NCBI GenBank assembly: GCA_964539665.1
Contig: CAZIKB010000214.1
Location: forward strand, 1 to 6,429
Source: CAZIKB01 sp964539665
GTDB lineage: Bacteria; Zhuqueibacterota; Zhuqueibacteria; Oceanimicrobiales; Oceanimicrobiaceae
Direction of reading: 5' to 3'
DNA length: 6,429 nt
Shown: positions 1 to 6,122 of the stretch, piece after piece
How positions within the stretch are numbered: the stretch's first letter is position 1
Layout: each line of letters begins with the position of its first letter
Program-made: the position numbers and the translations under genes
Notes under the pieces: model-generated
Told to the model about the DNA's origin: nothing
Seen by the model: the letters and a program-made list of their open reading frames with translations, nothing else
Database searches by the model: none

Positions 1-118
1 GTTTTTTAAAATAAATTTAAAAAGCATTTGCATTTCAATATAGCAGAATGACAAATAAGATGAGTTTTCATTCAGACACTAAATAGTAAACAAGCTAATA
101 AATACTCTGGGAGATGCC
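1..118. other. AT-rich leader upstream of the first caspase gene
   Basis: This stretch has no open frame of note and is strongly AT-rich. I could not find a well-spaced -35/-10 pair: TTGCAT at 28-33 has no good -10 hexamer about 17 bases downstream. It contains CAGAATGAC at 44-52, a 9-mer that recurs at 1714-1722 upstream of the second caspase gene. The promoter of the first gene may lie here or beyond the window edge. Confidence 0.5.
109..113 (+). promoter_or_regulatory. Ribosome binding site that decides the start at 119
   Basis: GGGAG lies five bases before the ATG at 119. That ATG opens a frame encoding a textbook signal peptide, which supports 119 as the true start. The TTG at 129, in the frame of the caspase domain, has no comparable site and would give a non-signal N-terminus. 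Confidence 0.6.
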
Positions 119-1379
119 ATGAGATATATTGTACTACTTCTACTTTGCCTGTCGTTCTACGTTCAAAATGTTGAAGCTCAAAAGGTCAGTGGCAGGAGTA
201 AACCAGGTCCTCTGTCTTTGCCTGAGCCAATTTTATCATTATGAAGGTGAATTTAGCGATCCTTCTGGCGATACATTCCTTGACGCGGGAGAAACCGGTA
301 TACTCAAATTGACCATTTCCAACACTGGCGCAGGTATTGCAAGAGATGTGATTGCTAAAATATTTCCATCATCTATAATGACCGGTATCACATACGATCC
401 TTCAATTGAAATTGGAGAGATAACTATTCGCTCTCAAAAAACTGTTCGTTTCAAAATAAGTGCTGATGAGAACATTACTTCACAGAGAATCACTTTTCAG
501 ATTACCGTAGAGTCCAAAGGATTCAATTTTGATTCAAAATCTCACACTATCTCAACCCGTTCATCAAAAGAATTTCTTGCGGATGTTGATACTAACATTC
601 CCGGGAGTAAAATGAATAACCCTGACGCCATAGCCATAATTTTAGGAATTGAAAACTACCGCCGAATCCAGAAAGTAAGTTATGCCAAACGTGATGCCGC
701 CGTGTTTCAGGAATATGCAGTTAATCTATTAGGCGTACCCGATGACAGAAATCATATTTACTTCAAAACAGACGATGAAGTGACTAAAGCAGAATTTGAA
801 AAACTATTCACCGATAATGGCTGGCTTGCCAGGCGGGTCAAGCCATCTTCGGATGTTTATATCTATTATGCCGGACATGGTGCGCCAGAAATTAAAAACA
901 GAATCCCCTATCTCATCCCCTCCGATGGCGACGCCAATTATCCTACCCAAACCGGTTTTAGTCTTAACAGATTTTATGAAGAACTGGCCAAATTAAAAGC
1001 ACGCTCCATTACGGTATTTCTTGACGCCTGTTTCAGTGGCGGCACGCGCGAGCAAACCATGCTTTTAACCGACGCCCGCCCACTCTTAATTAAAATAGAA
1101 AATCCTGCTTTACTATCCGAAAAATTAGTCGTATTTACTGCCTCCAGCGGTGATCAGATTAGCAGTGGTTATCCGGAAAAGAAACATGGTTTGTTTACCT
1201 ACTTTTTGCTGAAAGGATTACGGGGCCAGGCTGATGAAAATAACGATAAAAAGATTACGGTGAGTGAACTGGAAATATTCCTGTTAAATAATGTCAGGAG
1301 CGTTGCGGGCTTTTTGGATCGAGAGCAAACACCGCAGGTTTTGGGAAGAGATAGTCAAAGAGTTTTGGTTCAGTACTGA
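119..1379 (+). CDS. Secreted Ig-like/caspase (peptidase C14) protein, frame-disrupted
   Basis: Probable exported caspase-like cysteine protease, interrupted near its N-terminus. From ATG 119 the frame reads a signal peptide (MRYIVLLLLCLSFY, then an EAQ-type cleavage region) and a Pro-rich linker, and stops at 242-244. The rest lies in the frame shifted by +1, open from 123 to the stop at 1377-1379. It encodes an Ig-like domain (about 245-565; motif FLDAGE) and a caspase domain from about 582. The catalytic His is in YYAGHGAP (codon 876-878) and the Cys in DACFSGG (codon 1029-1031). An EF-hand-like loop is at 1233-1268. Removing one T from the run at 231-234 would join the frames into about 419 residues. 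Compared with the paralogue at 1816 it lacks the TPR region and one Ig-like domain. It could be a pseudogene, a sequencing error, or less likely a programmed +1 shift. The fold assignment is secure; expression of a full-length protein is not. Confidence 0.85.
225..244 (+). other. Apparent +1 frameshift site
   Basis: The signal-peptide frame from 119 ends at TGA 242-244, while the Ig/caspase frame is already open. Both frames are open from 123 to 241, so the shift can sit anywhere there, but the signal peptide restricts it to roughly 180-241. The T run at 231-234 is the simplest place: with one T fewer, the linker reads PEPIYHYEGEF and enters the Ig-like domain. There is no in-frame ATG restart just after the stop, so reinitiation would lose the signal peptide. 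Confidence 0.65.
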
Positions 1380-1393
1380 TCAGTTTGGACTGA
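1371..1393. repeat. Overlapping short palindromes across the stop codon
   Basis: CAGTACTG (1371-1378) and ACTGATCAGT (1375-1384) are perfect palindromes that overlap across the TGA stop. TCAGT (1380-1384) can also pair with ACTGA (1389-1393) around a four-base loop. No T tract follows, so this is not a standard intrinsic terminator. Its function is unknown and it may be chance. Confidence 0.35.
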
Positions 1394-1413
1394 AAACACA
1401 ATTCTTGCTGTCG

Positions 1414-1489
1414 TTGCAATCGTTTCTCAGCGAAGCAATTTTCCGATTAGTTAGGCAGGAGATTGCTTTGGCAAAAAACGCCTCGCAAT
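1414..1489. repeat. Imperfect double-hairpin intergenic repeat (GCAAT/ATTGC type)
   Basis: There are two adjacent imperfect hairpins. The first pairs TTGC 1414-1417 with GCAA 1435-1438 and TCG 1420-1422 with CGA 1431-1433. The second pairs ATTGC 1462-1466 with GCAAT 1485-1489 and GGC 1470-1472 with GCC 1480-1482, with an A-rich loop. On the minus strand the unit reads as ATTGCGAGGCG, a T run, TGCC, AAGCAATCTC and then AACTAATCGG. This matches my memory of dispersed intergenic repeats (ATTGCGAGG...AAGCAATCTC) common in many environmental Gram-negative genomes. It looks like a non-coding, palindromic repeat rather than a terminator, because no T tract follows on the + strand. Copy number in the genome cannot be seen here. 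Confidence 0.55.
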
Positions 1490-1592
1490 AAAAACCAAAA
1501 TGTATAGTTTCGGTCAAACACTAATTAGCCCGCCCACTAAAACAGGGAGCGATCGGTGATCGGAGTAACAATCATTATAAATATCCAGTAAA

Positions 1593-1702
1593 ATTGTCAC
1601 ATCTTGAAACTGAATTTTAAGTTATTACTAATTTAAGTAATATATTCTTGACTTTTCAAAATTATTTAATTAATTTAATTTAACATAGTCTTATTGTCAC
1701 AT
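1593..1702. repeat. Direct repeat ATTGTCACAT, two copies 100 bases apart
   Basis: Identical decamers lie at 1593-1602 and 1693-1702 and flank the AT-rich block that holds the candidate promoter. The second copy also contains TCACAT (1697-1702), which can pair with ATGTGA a little downstream (about 1727-1732). The spacing is compatible with a looping operator, but two copies of a decamer in AT-rich DNA may be chance. Confidence 0.3.
1624..1676 (+). promoter_or_regulatory. Candidate promoter and operator for the caspase operon
   Basis: TTGACT (1648-1653) is a good -35 match. Seventeen bases later TAATTT (1671-1676) is a weak -10; ATTAAT (1669-1674) is an alternative with a 15-base spacer. Just upstream lies a perfect 6-bp inverted repeat, ATTACT 1624-1629 and AGTAAT 1636-1641, which could be an operator. 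The implied leader to ATG 1816 is about 130 bases. Confidence is low because the region is very AT-rich and the host's promoter consensus is unknown. Confidence 0.3.
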
Positions 1703-1801
1703 TCAATTTTTGCCAGAATGACCGTCATGTGAAATTATTCTTGAATGGTTGGTTTTGGATGATCTACCTCAAAAGTCATATTCTTTGCTATTAATTAATT
1801 G

Positions 1802-1807
1802 AAGGAG
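1802..1807 (+). promoter_or_regulatory. Ribosome binding site AAGGAG for the intact caspase gene
   Basis: AAGGAG ends eight bases before ATG 1816. This confirms the first ATG rather than the in-frame ATG three codons later (1825). Confidence 0.7.
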
Positions 1808-1815
1808 AATTTACA

Positions 1816-3840
1816 ATGTTAAAGATGAAATTCCCAATTGTGATACTTTGTCTGGGAATGCTCCTTGGTGGTGATTCTCTGATGAGTCCAGGTTATGCAC
1901 AAAAATGGTATACCTCTTACAAATATGGCCTGGAAGCTATGAAGAGACAAGATTGGAACCATGCTATCAAAAACTTTGAGCTATGCCTAAAAGTTAGATA
2001 CAAAGATTCAAAAAAACTTCGAGCTAAAGGCGTCATGTTCATTGAATATTATGTTAACCGGGAAATTGGAATTTGTTATTTCCACATTGGCGATATTGAA
2101 AAGGCGAAACTTCATCTAGGTGCGTCTCTGCGTCAGGCGTCCACAAAAAGAGCGCGAAACTTTTTAAACCGTATACTTAGCGGTAATTATCCAAAAACTA
2201 ATATTCAACCACCGCTTGTCGCTCCCGGAAATAGGCCGCGAGAAGACCTACGACGCCCGACAGAACCTGCCCAGCTTGCTGTGGACCTGTTTTTCATTGA
2301 ACCATCTAACAACGGTTTTCTCGACGCCGAAGAATCGGGGAAAATAGTCATTGATGTGAAGAATAATGGTCGTGGTAATGCATTTGATTTGCAAGTTAAG
2401 TTAACTCCGCAAACGGATACCAGGGGAGTGACTATTGGCCAGGCGCGAATCATAAATCGCCTTGCTCCGGGGCGCCAGGAATCTGTCGTCATTCCTATCT
2501 CGACCCGCCAAAATATTTTATCAAAGCAAGTTAAACTTAAAGTGGAAGTTTCTGAGAAAAATGGTTTTGATCTTGATCCTGTAAGTTTTATTACTTTTAA
2601 TACCAGGGCGCTGGTGCCGCCAGAGCTCGTGATTGATGACATCGGAATTGACGATAGTTCACAGAACAGCCAGATCGAGCCAAGGGAAATCGTCGACATT
2701 ACTGCTCGTATAAAGAATAACGGGCAAGGTGAAGCAAGATTCGTTGAGGCAACGGTACAGGTGGGAGTAAATGTCTTTGTAACTCCTGATTCTAAAACAG
2801 AGTTTACTTTGGGAAATTTAGGGCCAGGGCAATTCAAGGATGTTACTTTTACAGTCTTTACAAATAGCAAGGCCACGAGTGTACCCATTAATATAATTTT
2901 AAAAGAAGTGCGTGGACGTTACGATAAAACGCTGCCTTTAGATTTACCCTTTAATAAACCGCAGAGAAAGGGCAGGGATCTGGTCGTGTCCACAGTTCCT
3001 ACCACGGAAGTCGATGATTTTGAAACATCGAGTCTTTCGATAGATGTGGATACAAATATACCAAAAAGCAGGAATTATAATCAGGATGCAATCGCCATTA
3101 TATTAGGCGTTGAACAGTACAAGAGTATCCCCAATGTAACCTTTGCCAAACGGGACGCCTCCATTTTTAAGGAATATGCAATCAGAGTTTTAGGTGTCCC
3201 GAACAGTAAAAATAATATTTATTTTAAAACAGATTATGAAGTAACAAAAGGCGAATTTTTAAAACTCTTTACCGGAAATAGCTGGCTGAAAAAACGAGTC
3301 CAGCCTAATTCGGATGTTTATATATATTTTGCCGGACACGGCGCTCCCGATGTGAAAGATAAAACTCCTTATCTCATCCCGTCAGATGGGGACGCCAACT
3401 ATCCTTCTCAGACCGGTTTTAATCTCAATGTGCTCTATGAAGAACTGTCAAAACTCAATGCGCGTTCGATTTGTGTTTTTCTTGACGCCTGTTTTAGCGG
3501 CGGCACGCGTGAGAACACCATGCTGCTGGCAGATTCACGACCAGTTTTTATTAAAATAGAAAATCCAACGCTGCAATCGGATAAGTTAGTGGCATTCTCG
3601 GCAACAGACAGTCATGAAATCAGTAGCGGCTACCCGGCTAAGAAACATGGTCTGTTTACCTATTTTCTCCTGAAAGGATTACGAGGAGATGCAGATAAAA
3701 ACTACGATAAATCAATTACAATTGCAGAACTTGAAGAATACCTGGTTGCAAATGTAAGGAAAACTGCTGGCTTTTTAGACCGGGAGCAAACACCCCAGGT
3801 GATGGGAATGAACAAGCAGAAACAGTTAGTGAAATATTAA
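1816..3840 (+). CDS. Secreted TPR/Ig-like/caspase (peptidase C14) protein
   Basis: Predicted exported cysteine protease of the caspase/metacaspase fold, 674 residues. The order is: signal peptide 1-28 (cleavage near GYA|Q), two TPR-like helical repeats about 35-112, a Pro/Arg-rich linker, two CARDB/NEW3-like Ig domains (about 152-265 and 270-380; motifs FLDAEESG and NNGxG), a linker, then the caspase domain about 410-650. The dyad is His508 in YIYFAGHGAP and Cys559 in FLDACFSGG. Asp447 (AKRDAS) and Asp557 sit where metacaspases carry acidic S1-pocket residues, so cleavage after Arg or Lys is the likely preference (inference). Residues 627-638 (DKNYDKSITIAE) fit an EF-hand loop, a common feature of bacterial C14 proteins. 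The frame is intact. It is about 70% identical to the upstream paralogue over 265 gap-free residues by hand count. It is probably the first gene of an operon with the three genes downstream. The substrate is unknown. Confidence 0.93.
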   Translation: MLKMKFPIVILCLGMLLGGDSLMSPGYAQKWYTSYKYGLEAMKRQDWNHAIKNFELCLKVRYKDSKKLRAKGVMFIEYYVNREIGICYFHIGDIEKAKLHLGASLRQASTKRARNFLNRILSGNYPKTNIQPPLVAPGNRPREDLRRPTEPAQLAVDLFFIEPSNNGFLDAEESGKIVIDVKNNGRGNAFDLQVKLTPQTDTRGVTIGQARIINRLAPGRQESVVIPISTRQNILSKQVKLKVEVSEKNGFDLDPVSFITFNTRALVPPELVIDDIGIDDSSQNSQIEPREIVDITARIKNNGQGEARFVEATVQVGVNVFVTPDSKTEFTLGNLGPGQFKDVTFTVFTNSKATSVPINIILKEVRGRYDKTLPLDLPFNKPQRKGRDLVVSTVPTTEVDDFETSSLSIDVDTNIPKSRNYNQDAIAIILGVEQYKSIPNVTFAKRDASIFKEYAIRVLGVPNSKNNIYFKTDYEVTKGEFLKLFTGNSWLKKRVQPNSDVYIYFAGHGAPDVKDKTPYLIPSDGDANYPSQTGFNLNVLYEELSKLNARSICVFLDACFSGGTRENTMLLADSRPVFIKIENPTLQSDKLVAFSATDSHEISSGYPAKKHGLFTYFLLKGLRGDADKNYDKSITIAELEEYLVANVRKTAGFLDREQTPQVMGMNKQKQLVKY

Positions 3841-3904
3841 TGTCAGGTCAAATAGTGAAGATGAAATTAATAAACCTTTAGTAAATTTTCTATAAACCAT
3901 CAAC

Positions 3905-3910
3905 AGGAGG
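3905..3910 (+). promoter_or_regulatory. Ribosome binding site AGGAGG for the barrel gene
   Basis: This is a perfect AGGAGG eight bases before ATG 3919. The 78 bases between the caspase stop and this start show no hairpin followed by a T tract, consistent with co-transcription. Confidence 0.7.
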
Positions 3911-3918
3911 TAGGACCA

Positions 3919-4542
3919 ATGAGATTTTGGAAGGCAGGTTTATTGTTAGTTGTAATGTTACTTTTTTCCACTAATGGATTCACACAGAAACGCAATAATC
4001 AATTTGAGATTTTCATAGGGGGAGCAGTCCCGCTTTCACCCGAATGGGTAAAAAATACTTTTGAAATTGGCGCCAGTATTCATGGTCAGTATGTAATGTT
4101 TCTTTCGCCACGGATTGGCCTTAGCCTTGGTTTAGCAGGTGAAGGATTTACTGTTGATAGCGAAATAAACGATTTCTATGGTTATGATACTCAGCTTGCG
4201 GTTGGAGAACTTGGAGTGGGTTTACGTTATTACGTAACACCAATGGAAAGTAACATCCAAATGTATTTGTTCGGTATGGGCACTTACAACATAGTAATCT
4301 ATAAGGGTGTGCATAGTTTCTATGATCCCATAAGCGGGATTTTTTTATATGAAGATGAAGGTGAAACTAAAGAAAAAAAACCAGGCGTAGCTTTTGGTGG
4401 CGGTTTTGAAATACCTGCTGGAGAAAGTTTCAATTTACTCTTTCAAGGTCTGGTGAGAGTTATGTTTGTCGACTTTCTTAAAGTTGAAGACGAAAACGAT
4501 TATTTTTCGTTTATTGGAGTAACCGCTGGCTTAGCGTTTTAA
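3919..4542 (+). CDS. Small outer-membrane beta-barrel protein (putative)
   Basis: 207 residues. A signal peptide (MRFWKAGLLLVVMLLFSTNGFTQ, cleaved near residue 22-23) is followed by alternating polar/hydrophobic strands rich in Gly and aromatic residues, such as FEIFIGGAVPLS, RIGLSLGLAGEGF and VGLRYYV. It ends in GVTAGLAF with a terminal Phe, typical of the signal read by the BAM assembly machinery. Length and pattern fit an eight-strand barrel of the OmpA/OmpW or porin-like type; no conserved family motif lets me name it. It probably sits in the outer membrane. It follows the intact caspase gene with an optimal ribosome site, suggesting joint expression. A T7 run (4340-4346) and an A8 run (4373-4380) lie in frame and are slip-prone, but the frame is intact. 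The barrel call is reasonably firm; the function is unknown. Confidence 0.75.
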   Translation: MRFWKAGLLLVVMLLFSTNGFTQKRNNQFEIFIGGAVPLSPEWVKNTFEIGASIHGQYVMFLSPRIGLSLGLAGEGFTVDSEINDFYGYDTQLAVGELGVGLRYYVTPMESNIQMYLFGMGTYNIVIYKGVHSFYDPISGIFLYEDEGETKEKKPGVAFGGGFEIPAGESFNLLFQGLVRVMFVDFLKVEDENDYFSFIGVTAGLAF

Positions 4543-4571
4543 GTAATGTCTATTATTTACTAACTTTTAAT

Positions 4572-4576
4572 GGAGG
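4572..4576 (+). promoter_or_regulatory. Ribosome binding site that sets the LPP20 gene start at 4582
   Basis: GGAGG lies five bases before ATG 4582. An in-frame ATG at 4570 overlaps this site and would add four residues (MEVI) ahead of the lipoprotein signal. That earlier ATG is therefore probably not the start. Confidence 0.65.
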
Positions 4577-4581
4577 TAATC

Positions 4582-5160
4582 ATGCGTTCCTATATTTCTT
4601 TATTATTATTGTTGGCCTGTGCTATTTGTATTGGTTGCGGAGGTTCAAAACCATTAACCCAAACCGCCGCAAGTCCAATTCCTGAATGGTTTAGCAACCC
4701 ACCGCAGGATCCCAATTTCCTATATGCGGCTCGGACTGGAACGTCCAGAGATCTAAACCTCGCAATTGAGAAAGCGATTACGACGGCCAGGGCAGAAATT
4801 GCCCGACAATACGAGGTGAAGGTGGAAGGCTTAACAAAAAGTTTTCAGGAAGAAATCGGCAGCAGCGAAGACTCTGAAATAAATCAATTGTTTTCTCAGA
4901 CTATAAAAACCGTCGTTTCGACACAGCTTATGGGAAGCAGAGCAACCAAGACTTCTCACGTACGGGATGGCAATAATTTCCGAGCCTATGTATTAGTGGA
5001 ATATCCAATCGGCGCTGCTAACCAGGCCTTTATGAATGCTCTGAAAGCAAATCAAAATATGTATACTCGATTCAGAGCTTCTGAATCATTTAAAGAAATG
5101 GACGACGAAGTCAAAAAATACGAAGATTGGAAAAAACAGCAGGCCGAAAAGATGCGTTAA
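4582..5160 (+). CDS. LPP20-type lipoprotein
   Basis: 192 residues from ATG 4582. The N-terminus is a lipoprotein signal: MRS, a hydrophobic run, then CIGC with Cys19 followed by GGS. The -3 residue is Cys, slightly unusual for a lipobox; Cys13 is a poorer alternative. Residues about 33-143 fit the LPP20 lipoprotein family: IPEWFSNPPQDPNFLYAAR, then an Ala-rich helix with regular A and R positions (AIEKAITTARAEIA), ending in FRAYVLVEYP. The C-terminal 30 residues are highly charged and probably helical. LPP20 proteins are envelope lipoproteins of largely unknown role. The gene lies 39 bases after the barrel gene, and its stop TAA shares an A with the next gene's ATG, indicating tight operon linkage. 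Its proximity to a secreted caspase suggests a scaffold, partner or substrate role (inference). Confidence 0.8.
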   Translation: MRSYISLLLLLACAICIGCGGSKPLTQTAASPIPEWFSNPPQDPNFLYAARTGTSRDLNLAIEKAITTARAEIARQYEVKVEGLTKSFQEEIGSSEDSEINQLFSQTIKTVVSTQLMGSRATKTSHVRDGNNFRAYVLVEYPIGAANQAFMNALKANQNMYTRFRASESFKEMDDEVKKYEDWKKQQAEKMR

Positions 5161-5915
5161 TGATGCATATAAAATCTTTTCTATTAAATATAATTGTTGT
5201 TGTATTCGTTATTCAATTTTTTTGCTCCGGTCTGTGTTATGCACAAAGCTACCCCTATTGGTTTCTAAATTCAGCGGCGGTTAAATGTGGAAAGATATCA
5301 ATAGGGTGTGCTAATATTTCTTTCTATCCGGATTCGGCCGCTGCTCGGGCGATTCGCACCGGATATAAGAATTATGCACGACATAGAACGATGGAAATCA
5401 ATGGTGGCCAGGCCTTTTGGAGTACAGAAATAGGTATGTACTGGATGGGTTCAAATTTTGCTGAGAAATTTGATTCCAGCGCAATTGAACTTGCTGCATC
5501 CATGCTTACACCGTTGGATACATTGGTCACTGAAAATTTAATAGGTGTGCTGCTTGTCAGCTCAGATTGTGAATTAGTTGACCAGTATAGAAGACGTCTG
5601 TCTCTGAAAGGTGTGGCCAATCCTTCATGGATAGAAAATTTACCTCAGGACAATAGTTACATTTACGCACGCGGGCTGGCGCCTAAATATTACTACGAAA
5701 CAAGTTCCTGGAGGGAAGCAGAAAAATGGGCTCTGCTAAATTTAGCGCGAGTTGTCAATACAAAATTGCAGACCGTACAAAAAGTTGGACAAGAAGGTCA
5801 GGAAATTTTGCACGAAGAAATGTCGGTCGTTTTAAGAAATGTGGAAATTGTTTATCGCTGGCGGGATCTGGATGAGCAGTTTTTTTATGTGCTGGTGCGG
5901 ATGCCGAAATTCTAA
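5160..5915 (+). CDS. Secreted protein with LPP20-like domain(s)
   Basis: 251 residues from ATG 5160, or 250 from the adjacent ATG 5163. The first ATG overlaps the previous stop (TAATG), so translation is probably coupled; no strong ribosome site is visible. The signal peptide covers 1-28 (SGLCYAQ, cleaved before Gln or Ser). There is no lipobox at the mature N-terminus, so it is probably periplasmic. The C-terminal part (about 154-251) resembles the preceding lipoprotein: NPSWIENLPQDNSYIYARG versus PEWFSNPPQDPNFLYA, an Ala-rich helix, and YVLVRMP versus YVLVEYP. The N-terminal part (about 30-150) starts with YPYWF and an Ala-rich stretch and may be a degenerate first copy of the same fold. 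I know no named family for the full length. It is the last gene of the putative operon; its partner and role are unknown. Confidence 0.75.
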   Translation: MMHIKSFLLNIIVVVFVIQFFCSGLCYAQSYPYWFLNSAAVKCGKISIGCANISFYPDSAAARAIRTGYKNYARHRTMEINGGQAFWSTEIGMYWMGSNFAEKFDSSAIELAASMLTPLDTLVTENLIGVLLVSSDCELVDQYRRRLSLKGVANPSWIENLPQDNSYIYARGLAPKYYYETSSWREAEKWALLNLARVVNTKLQTVQKVGQEGQEILHEEMSVVLRNVEIVYRWRDLDEQFFYVLVRMPKF

Positions 5916-5967
5916 TAGTTGATTTTAACAAGATTCCCAACAGTTGGATGCGAAAGGTTTTTTTATA

Positions 5968-6029
5968 TTGGGTGTTCAAGCTTTAGCTTGTGATCATTCT
6001 ATTTATTTCACGCTAAAGCTTGCACCCAA
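5968..6029. repeat. Long imperfect inverted repeat after the operon
   Basis: The left arm is TTGGGTG (5968-5974), a TT bulge, then CAAGCTTTAGC (5977-5987). The right arm is GCTAAAGCTTG (6012-6022) followed directly by CACCCAA (6023-6029). That gives 11 bp plus 7 bp of perfect pairing around a loop of about 24 bases. GGTGTTC (5971-5977) also recurs inverted as GAACACC (6034-6040). No T tract follows on the + strand, though a T7 run lies just before it (5958-5964). It may act as a non-canonical terminator or mRNA 3'-end hairpin, or be a dispersed repeat or MITE-like remnant. Confidence 0.6.
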
Positions 6030-6122
6030 GCCTGAACACCGCAACAAGACAAATTGACGTAAAAGCAAATTTTGTGTTTCTAAATCAGAAATCAGTAAAA
6101 TTAATTTTCCATATCATTAAGT

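Larger units (their letters stand above)
1380..1815. other. 436-base gene-free region between the two caspase genes
   Basis: No coding frame is convincing here. From left to right it holds a small palindrome at the stop codon, an imperfect double-hairpin repeat (1414-1489), a tandem heptamer GATCGGT/GATCGGA (1551-1564), two copies of ATTGTCACAT exactly 100 bases apart (1593 and 1693), an AT-rich block with an inverted repeat and a possible promoter (1624-1676), and the ribosome site of the next gene (1802-1807). The content suggests a transcription start for the downstream operon rather than read-through from the first caspase gene. Confidence 0.6.

Noticed and set aside
1551..1564. Tandem heptamer GATCGGT/GATCGGA as an operator or iteron
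   Set aside because: Only two imperfect copies are present, and nothing else suggests an origin or attachment site.
2205..2888. Minus-strand open frame of 227 codons
   Set aside because: It lies wholly inside the intact caspase gene, opposite its Ig-like domains, with low-complexity Ser/Thr-rich translation and no ribosome site. It is a shadow of the real gene.
5931..5964. Possible intrinsic terminator: CCAACAGTTGG followed by a T7 run
   Set aside because: The palindrome CCAAC-A-GTTGG has only a one-base loop, so it cannot form a normal hairpin, and the T run is ten bases further on.
6054..6086. Possible promoter TTGACG (6054-6059) with CTAAAT/TAAATC for the last gene
   Set aside because: The spacer is 20-21 bases, too long for a standard promoter, and the -10 match is poor.
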